Shown: positions 57,295-64,000 of the stretch, in pieces
How the letters are laid out: each line of letters opens with the position of its first letter
Position numbering within the stretch: position 1 is the stretch's first letter
NCBI RefSeq assembly: GCF_000237925.1
Contig: NC_031495.1
Location: 60,370,939 to 60,434,938 of the forward strand
Origin: Schistosoma mansoni
Lineage: Eukaryota > Platyhelminthes > Trematoda > Strigeidida > Schistosomatidae
Direction of reading: 5' to 3'
Length of the DNA stretch: 64,000 bases
The notes under the pieces: generated by a model
What the model was told of the DNA's origin: nothing
Databases searched by the model: none
The model's input: only the letters and a program-made list of their open reading frames with translations
Translations under genes and position numbers: made by a program

Positions 57295-57343
57295 GAATTC
57301 AGCTGACGAGTCCTAAGTAGGACGAAACGCGCGTCCTGGATTC
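57295..57343 (+). ncRNA. hammerhead ribozyme, canonical Sm-alpha type
   Basis: Stem I GAATTCAG/CTGGATTC pairs along its whole length (one G-U), core CTGACGAG, stem II TCC-TAAGTA-GGA, CGAAAC, palindromic stem III ACGCGCGT and cleavage after GTC. This is the cleanest hammerhead in the window and looks catalytically competent. Confidence 0.85.
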
Positions 57344-57485
57344 TACTGCTAGCCACTATCTATCTCTGCCTATAATGCTTGTGACTTGATAGCAATATCA
57401 AGGCAATCTACAGCGGATCCACATATACGACAAAAAGTGACTGATCAATTGAAGTCCTAAAAACCATTTAAACAAAAATAATAAG
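57295..57485 (+). mobile_element. Sm-alpha-like SINE piece, right arm of an inverted pair
   Basis: Hammerhead first, then TACTGCTAGCCACTATCTAT and the 3' part ending AAACAAAAATAATAAGTGAG, which matches 51030-51176. The tRNA-like head is absent. Confidence 0.7.
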
Positions 57486-57949
57486 TGAGTTTTGTTTTTA
57501 ATAAACTATAATTATATTCTACAATACTAAGTTAATATTAATAATCCAAAAAAGTATAATCAACTTTATAGTATATGAACTTAAAATAAACTTATCAATC
57601 TAATCAATCTAACGTTACATACTACTTATATCGACATTTCTATTTGTTAAATAGAGAAGCTTGTCAGAATCATATTTAAACAAAATTCTTCATTCACATA
57701 TTTTTATTTGAATAAAATGGGAACACTTGATCAAATTAAATAACTGTATACAATGAATAACAAGTTGTTTTTGTAACAAACTATTCCCTAGTAATAATAT
57801 CAAGTAAATTATACTATTTTCCGATTTCTTTTGTTTAAAGATATTAGGATATTATGTAAACATCTAGAGCAAATATATTTTATATGGTCAATTCAAAAAT
57901 GTAGATTTGTTTAGTTTCTATTTGTTTTCAGTTCATTGAGTCTAAGTAT
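57486..57949. other. nothing recognised
   Basis: AT-rich spacer. Confidence 0.3.
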
Positions 57950-58203
57950 TGTGGTGTGGTCTACTTATATCCACATAAGTAGTATATGGTGATGGTCAGA
58001 TATAGAATGTATTTTGGCAGAAGATCGATAAGGAACGAACAGGAATGAAGCGCAATCGGTACGACGATGCATGAACAATGAAATCAGAGAAGACGGACTG
58101 ATATTTGCAGAAGGAACAGTTAAGATTGAGACAATTGATTGTTATTTTGCAATTTAACTGTTTACTGTATCAGAAGGGGTTTTGTGGAGATTTTTAGTAT
58201 TTT

Positions 58204-58396
58204 CATAGTTGAAAGCGTGAGTCAATTGAAGCTAGCGCTCTGGCTCGAGACTGGTAGGTCCTGGGTCCGAATCTCATGAGTGCGGGATCGTGGATGTGCA
58301 CTGCTGAGGAGTCCCACAATAGGACGAAACGGCCGTCCAGTGCTTCCAGGTTTTCCATGGTGGTCTAGCCTCAATTGACTCACGCTTTCAACTATG
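58204..58396 (+). mobile_element. hammerhead SINE with 32-bp terminal inverted repeats
   Basis: The left end 58204-58235 and right end 58365-58396 are inverted repeats with one mismatch (CATAGTTGAAAGCGTGAGTC... against ...GACTCACGCTTTCAACTATG). Between them are a shortened tRNA-like head (B-box-like GGGTCCGAATCTC) and a hammerhead. It is nested in the 330-bp repeat. Confidence 0.75.
58298..58343 (+). ncRNA. hammerhead ribozyme, canonical core
   Basis: Stem I GCACTG/CAGTGC, core CTGAGGAG, stem II TCC-CACAATA-GGA, CGAAAC, stem III CGGCCG and GTC. All core positions are intact. Confidence 0.8.
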
Positions 58397-58582
58397 TTTA
58401 CTGTATGGTTATCAGAATTTAGTGAGATGGTCTATATTTTGTGCTGAAATACATTCGATTGTCCCCACTCGTGTTCTTGTTCACTACAGTATGACGTTAA
58501 TTTAAGATCAAGTGATCTATATGAATAATATTAAAATCTTATCTTAAATTACACTGAGGAATAATGATAATGATGATTACAT

Positions 58583-58804
58583 ATGCATTACTGGGTAGAT
58601 AATTACGATCCTGTTATACTCGGACCTAGGTGTCTTTTAGAGCCCGTTACATTTAAAGAAGAAAGGTGGAACCAAATGACCCGCACTTCTTACTTGAATA
58701 AATTTACAATTAAATACCATACAATTGATTTTTTTCATTGGGCACGAAATCTCATTTGCAGCGATGGAATTCTTCTTAAAGACGGTTACTTTTCTGATCT
58801 CTGA
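58583..58804 (+). CDS. isolated ORF, protein-like, unidentified
   Basis: 73 residues from ATG to TGA: MHYWVDNYDPVILGPRCLLE, PVTFKEERWNQMTRTSYLNK, YHTIDFFHWARNLICSDG, ILLKDGYFSDL. The makeup resembles real protein more than AT-driven noise, but there is no splice or family support. It could be a processed pseudogene or a lone exon. Confidence 0.25.
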   Translation: MHYWVDNYDPVILGPRCLLEPVTFKEERWNQMTRTSYLNKFTIKYHTIDFFHWARNLICSDGILLKDGYFSDL

Positions 58805-60120
58805 TAAGGTTGGGGTTATTCATTACTCTTTAACCACCAGTGCTTTCTCAGCTAACTTCAGTCCCTGATAAGAGCTACCTTCAAATATTCTGCCATTTAC
58901 GAACGAATGATTAATGTGAAGAGTTTACTTAGTTCCTTGAATGAAGGTGATTGAACAATGTTTTTTCTCCCAGTTTGAGTCTCAAGAGATCTCTGTTTAA
59001 TAAAAGCTATTGGATAGTCGTATCATAGAAATAATGCTTCCTAAAAATCTGATTTCAGTGTACATACGACCTTCAGTTTGAATTTGGTGAAACATAAAGT
59101 TAAAATTTAATTCATAGCTCATACGAAGATAAAAGTACGATTAGATGTTTAGATAATATACTCCTTTAAGTTTATAAAAAATATGAACAGATTTAAGCAA
59201 ATCTCACTCATATGTTGAGTGGCAAATAAAACCAAAGCTTTTATGGATTGATTGTTGTTAGTAGGCTAAAACCGGTCAATAAAAAACCACTAGCTTGGGG
59301 TTCATGCCACGTAGTAACTATAGGCAAGGCTCGGTTCTAGTCTTGAGAGGACCAATGTTGCTATGATAATCGAATGTTTCTCACCAACTGTTGAAAAGAT
59401 AATCGCAGAAGAGCCGACCGACTTCACCAACAAGTTTGGCTGGAAGGGGCACTGTTAAGATTTAACTTGTTATATGGTAAAACATTTACAACTATCTGAT
59501 TATTGATAATTGGTCAGTTTCATATTTTTTCAGTCATTTAGGTGCTGGCTGAATTTTATTGATCGAGCTGCAATATACTTACTATTCTGTGTGATTCGAC
59601 GTTGGATACACTATGTTGAGATATTCAGTGGTTGGAGGTAATCGGGATAAAATCCTGTATCCAGGTTTCAAACATCCGAAATCCCGAGGAAACTGTTGCT
59701 CCTTTTGGGACTCAAGTCTTCATCTTTAGATGTCACAAGCGAACATAGATTTGACAAAATAAACATTTAAGTTTCATATCACTTATCTGACAAAGACTTT
59801 TCCTTCTAAAATATTAAACTCATTAATTTCATTACCTTACAAATTACAATTCAACCAGTCCTAAAAGTACGTTTTTTCACTAAGGTCTTAAACATTTTAT
59901 TAAAAATACAACCATAACTTAAAATATCATAGTTAACCTTAATTTTCTGCCACACTATGAACATTAATATAGAAGATATGGAAAATATCATTATGTAATG
60001 AGAGAAACATTTCTATGTTGAATATGATAAAGGTTGTAAATTATAGCTGTGGGAAATCTAAAATTCAATATATATATATGATTAAGATAATCATGAAGTA
60101 GAACATTATTCTTATATTAC
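58805..60120. other. nothing recognised
   Basis: AT-rich spacer. No supported gene or named repeat. Confidence 0.3.
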
Positions 60121-61918
60121 AACAATCATCAATGTGCGGTGCCCCTAAAGACGTTAATTCTCTTATCATCAATAATTTCAAATGTTGGTATACCATGCAT
60201 CCTGCCTAATAACAGTTGTATATACGACTCTAAAACTATAGCAGACCTTTTCAGTAGTATTTTTGCAAATGGCAAAGAATCCATGAATGGTGCTGTTTCA
60301 AGAGTTATATGCGTGACTAGTAATTCAATAAAATCTATCTCCTTGACAGGCTTGAAAATTAGTAAGGCTTTAAATACCCTTAAGGTTTCTAGAGGTCGTG
60401 GAGTAGACGGGATTTCATCCTTTATCTAAAAGTATGGTGGTCCAGATATTCCATTTCTTCTTCTAAAGCTGTTTACTTTCTCTATGGAATCCGTTTCTTA
60501 TCCTTACTGTTGGAAAACCGCGTACATCATACCACGTTACAAATCTAGAGATAAAACTGACATGAACAATTATCGGTCGATAAATATTACTGCAGTTATC
60601 TCTAAAATTATGGAAAAAATTATTAGTGACGAACTATCCAACTATTTACCGACTGAAAATTTATCAATGATTCGCAACATGGATTTCTTAAAAATCGATC
60701 TTGTATGACATGTCACTTTGACTTCTTTACTTTAGTCTATTTTCTTCGTAGCCGGGGACATCTAGGTTTAGTGCTACATCTGGACATTTCTAAAGCCTTC
60801 AACATGGTTAACCACCAACTTTTCATAGGTAAACTAGCATTTTATGGGGTCCAAAACCCTTTGCTTGCTTGGTTTGTTTCTTTCCTCAGCAACCGACATC
60901 CAATAGTTAAAATTAACTTTTCATTGTCGAGTGTTGTCCCTGTTAGAAGTGTTGTAATACAAGGCGGTGTCTTGGGTCCTTTGCTCACTTTGGTGTTTAT
61001 CTAAGATATTTGTGAGTGTTTTTGTATGGGTAAGCCCCTTCTGTACGTAGATGATCTTAAAGCAGTGTATTCATTTTCTCCACATGAGCTGAGCAATATT
61101 CAAAATTGCATCAGCACGGAGTTTAACAAGGTAGCAGAGTGGTGCTCAAAATGACAGCTGGAGATTAGTACAGCTAAATGTGGATGGATATGCCTCGGTG
61201 ATACATCATTCAACTTAGATCTTACCATAAATGGTGAAGTGTTATCTAGGCTACATACAGTAGTAGACCTAGGACTTAGGTACTCCTACAACTTGCCGTT
61301 TACAGAACAGATACTGAAACAGACTTCCAAGTCTCAACGTCTTATAGATTGCATAACCGGAAACCTTTTTAACAATGAATCATATATTTTAGTGTACAAA
61401 GTTTGTGTTCGATCACTCCTAGAATACTGCGCGTTTATTCTTAGTGGTGCGCACATAAAGGATAAATTAAGGCTGGAATCAGTACAGAGACGATTTGCAC
61501 TTCGTATTCTTGGAACTGATTGTACCTTGACTTATAATTCTAGGTGTAGTAAACTTGGGCTCGACCCTTTATGGAAGAGGAGACTCAAACTAATTATTAT
61601 CTTTTTCTTCAAAATACTTACTTCTTTACATCCAACCAAGCAACTCAGTATGCAGAAACTTCTCATCACGACATACGTAACTGCTTGTCACTAGCGAAAC
61701 AAACCCATTCTAAATCATCTATCTATATGAGTTACTTTACCTGTAAGTTTCCTCGACTCTGGAATAATCTCCCACAATCTATCCGTACGATAAAATCTCT
61801 CCCATTGTTTGTTCGCTCCATTGATGCATACTGCTCCTCTGAAAATGCATTAAATGTTCTAGCGCCTGTAAGCATATCTTACTCCACAAGTGAGATTATA
61901 AGAAGTTTAAATGTTTAG
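60121..61918 (+). mobile_element. Jockey/CR1-type LINE, reverse transcriptase region
   Basis: Plus-strand pieces in order: KALNTLKVSRGRGVDGISSF, YCWKTAYIIPRYKSRDKT, NNYRSINITAVISKIMEKII, LVLHLDISKAFNMVNHQLF, VIQGGVLGPLL, the catalytic LLYVDDLKAVYSF, WQLEIS-like text with a stop in place of Trp, VYKVCVRSLLEYCAFILSGA, ESVQRRFALRILG, and FPRLWNNLPQSIRTIKSLP with a TAG at 61916. RT and the C-terminal domain are covered. It lacks a visible endonuclease and has several stops and frame changes, so it is inactive. The clade call rests on motif wording only. Confidence 0.82.
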
Positions 61919-62389
61919 CCATTCTTATTAGTGAATGCCCTAAGTAAAACCACTTACCTGCTGTCACTTTAAGTTAACACTGTCCCTAGTAACCTTAACC
62001 TATTTGAATGATATCTATCATGAACAGTGGTAAGCCTGACCGACATATTTTGGTAATCATTGTTTTGTTGTTCCGTGCTCTCTGTTTTCATTTTACTTCC
62101 TCTAGTTGTAGATAATTATGAATAATTCGTTCTGGTACAGGAAATAACCTCAAATAACACCGTTTATAAATCAACAGGCTATCCACTTAAGAAAAAAAAA
62201 TTAAAAGTTCTCTGCTGATGCATTGGATTGCTTTAATACATGTCATAAATGTACTACCTAAACAATTAATGAACTAGCAAGCTTAGAACAATCTTATATC
62301 ACATGTTTGTTCACTACATCTAATGTTACTATTTATATCAAATTGATCATGCCTGTAAACTGAAGTGAATTCTGTAATTATTATTATTT
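61919..62389. other. LINE 3' flank, nothing else recognised
   Basis: Probably includes the LINE 3' UTR. No tail or target-site duplication was identified. Confidence 0.3.
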
Positions 62390-62590
62390 TCAGGATATAT
62401 ATATTATAGCCATTTCGTCCTAGTATGAGATTTCTCAGCAATGAGTATACACGATCCCTCGCTAAAGGAAGTCGAATCTAGGACATACAGTCTCGCCCGC
62501 GAACTCTAAAACTTTAAAATACTGAGCTGGCATCCGATGGTATTAATGTCTAAATTCAACCAATGCACGATACTGCTCAACCCTCACTCA
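62390..62590 (-). mobile_element. hammerhead SINE, diverged, left arm of a pair
   Basis: The minus strand: tRNA-like head with GGATGCCAGCTCAGTATTT and TCGCGGGCGAGACTG, B-box-like TAGATTCGACTTCC, then GCTGAGAAATCTCATACTAG and GACGAAATGG. The hammerhead core is degraded. Confidence 0.6.
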
Positions 62591-62639
62591 TTGCGTGCGA
62601 TAGATAACTGTTTCACGTACGACGCGGATAGAATTCCAC

Positions 62640-62820
62640 TGTCCACGGTTTCTTACTGGAACTCCAAGAGTTACATGTTGAAGCTAGTTACTAGTGTGTT
62701 AGTGCTCATGCGTACGGGGCTGTGAATGCCCACTGCCTGGAAGAATCCATACTATGACAGAACGCCGTCTAGTGATTCCAAGTTTTCAATATTGGTCTAT
62801 TAAGATCAGTTCATGACTTA
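62640..62820 (+). mobile_element. hammerhead SINE, diverged, right arm of a pair
   Basis: It contains TGTTGAAGCTAGTTACTAGT, TGAATGCCCACTGCCTGGAA, ATGACAGAACGCCGTCTAGTG, ATTCCAAGTTTTCAATATTGG. It is recognisable module by module, but every hammerhead element is mutated. Confidence 0.5.
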
Positions 62821-62829
62821 AGCTATGAA

Positions 62830-63784
62830 AAGTCTATGACCTTCACAAATCCCATGTACTAATATTTTATTTCATTTGTTTGGCTTGTTTTCCAGTATAT
62901 ATTCCTCATATTTATCATGTAAATAAAAAGGAATTCAATTGATTTTACCTATCACTTAAGATTTGTTTTTTTAATTAAGTACAGTTATACATCAGAGATA
63001 TATTGTAAGTTAATCGCAACTATCCTACACCCAATTTCGATCATGGTTAATTTTGGTTAAGCCCTTTTATTAACTTACTTAACAGACATTATCATTTGGA
63101 TAGTAACAATTCTCATATATCTTTGTACTGTTATGATCACTAGAGCACATGATAGACTCTAGACAAAACGTTGATTGCTTAAATATCATTCGATGATTCA
63201 TCCTCCCCCACTCCCCATATATGTATGCAATCAAACCCTATTATTAGCCTTTTGCTTTGTCTTGCTGAGCCCTTATACAATTTGACTATAAAATTGCCTG
63301 TGCAATTGGTCGCAGATACTTATTCGCCTCTCTATGCCGAATCCGTTTGATGTGCTTATAGCTTTGTGGTCTGCGCTATTCGCTAATAAACTGTAGTTGT
63401 CGCTTCACTTTGCCTTCTGATTTCATGCACCATTGAGATTTATATTATAACGGTTATCGAGGTAAAAGATTAACGAAGCATAGAACTACAAAGGTAATTA
63501 TATGATTTTAGTCTAATAATCCATTTGACTTTTTATCATTCTATCGTATTTTCATTATTAATTGATAATTATTTAACATTGAATACCATAATACTCACAT
63601 ATTTTAAAAGTTATTTATCAAATTAATTCAATGGAACATTCTATTCAATAATAAAAGTTAAACAAAGACAATAGTTATGACTAACTGCTATTCAATTCCC
63701 CTTAATCTAAATTGAATTAACTATAATCACATTGGATATTTATTTAAATAAATGATAGTGTATGTAATGTGATATGTGCTACTG
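62830..63784. other. nothing recognised
   Basis: AT-rich sequence without a supported feature. Confidence 0.3.
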
Positions 63785-64000
63785 ATTTTGATAGATAGAA
63801 GTAGTATGTATCATCAATCAAAAAAGGGAATGTCTGGAGGCAGAAGGTTGAGAGGACCAAACAAAAGAGAACAAGAACAAAGAATGATTGTTGTAGAAAC
63901 GAAAGAACAATAAAGTCTGAGACGATTGATTGACACTTTGCAAATGAAGTATTTATTGTAAGGATCTTAGATTTTACTAAGAGATTCTGTAATTTTGTGT
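63785..64000 (-). repeat. about 330-bp interspersed repeat, copy 5, cut by the window edge
   Basis: Reverse orientation: AGTAGTATGTATCATCAATC, TGAGACGATTGATTGACACT, TTTGCAAATGAAGTATTTAT, matching the complement of 3240-3420. It continues past the window. Confidence 0.55.

Larger units (their letters stand above)
57950..58490 (-). repeat. about 330-bp interspersed repeat, copy 4, split by a SINE
   Basis: The reverse complement of 4325-4640: hairpin CTACTTATATCCACATAAGTAG at the left, TGAGACAATTGATTG in the middle, GAATACATTCG-like text and CACTCGTGTTCTTGTTCACT at the right. The hammerhead SINE at about 58204-58396 interrupts it, so the SINE is younger. Confidence 0.7.

Noticed and set aside
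1-64000. CRISPR arrays, bacterial operons or a bacterial-type gene cluster
   Set aside because: No regularly spaced direct repeats or prokaryotic gene layout. Spliced genes and schistosome retroelements show a eukaryotic genome.

Overview
The window looks like a blood-fluke (genus Schistosoma) nuclear scaffold. It is AT-rich with long repeat-filled introns. It has very short 39-41 nt introns near gene 5' ends, tRNA-derived SINEs carrying hammerhead ribozymes (Sm-alpha type), CR1-like and RTE-like LINEs, and a Ty3/gypsy element of the CsRn1/Boudicca clade whose primer-binding site fits tRNA-Trp. Two 200-N placeholders (40130-40329, 51194-51393) show a draft assembly.

Host genes: (1) the last exon of an unidentified + strand gene (3-341); (2) a minus-strand CDC73/parafibromin homologue (13052 down to 5238), rebuilt as seven exons with consistent phases but lacking its conserved middle; (3) a + strand LTV1 homologue, a 40S biogenesis factor (23943-28687, five exons); (4) a minus-strand homologue of CNPPD1, a cyclin-box protein (33087 down to 31635, four exons, 5' end not found); (5) isolated probable exons on the minus strand at 30304-30524 and 38687-38846. 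The genes are unrelated in function and I see no sign of co-regulation. The first gene converges on CDC73, and LTV1 converges on the CNPPD1 homologue.

The rest is mostly transposable-element debris. At 5.9-12.6 kb the CDC73 introns hold an RTE fragment split by a solo LTR, a second LTR-like block, a hammerhead SINE and a SINE-like module. At 13.2-14.2 kb is a CR1 fragment, and at 18.8-23.3 kb a nearly complete but decayed CR1 LINE with a PHD-finger ORF1. At 27.4-29.4 kb and 39 kb are more copies of the SINE-like module. At 41.2-45.4 kb is the gypsy fossil with an RTE piece nested inside it. At 47.2-48.3 kb is an RTE 3' fragment. At 49.07-52.25 kb is an RTE-clade LINE bounded by a 14-bp target-site duplication, with the gap inside it. 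At 54.3-58.5 kb and 62.4-62.8 kb are hammerhead SINEs, repeatedly as inverted pairs. At 60.1-61.9 kb is a Jockey/CR1-type LINE.

The observations most worth following are: inverted pairs of hammerhead SINEs, one with a canonical core in one arm; a SINE-like module present four times with the same sharp edge and the LINE tail; the missing centre of CDC73; an exact 149-bp duplication beside a gap that probably marks an assembly error; and a gypsy element whose polymerase region is occupied by LINE sequence.
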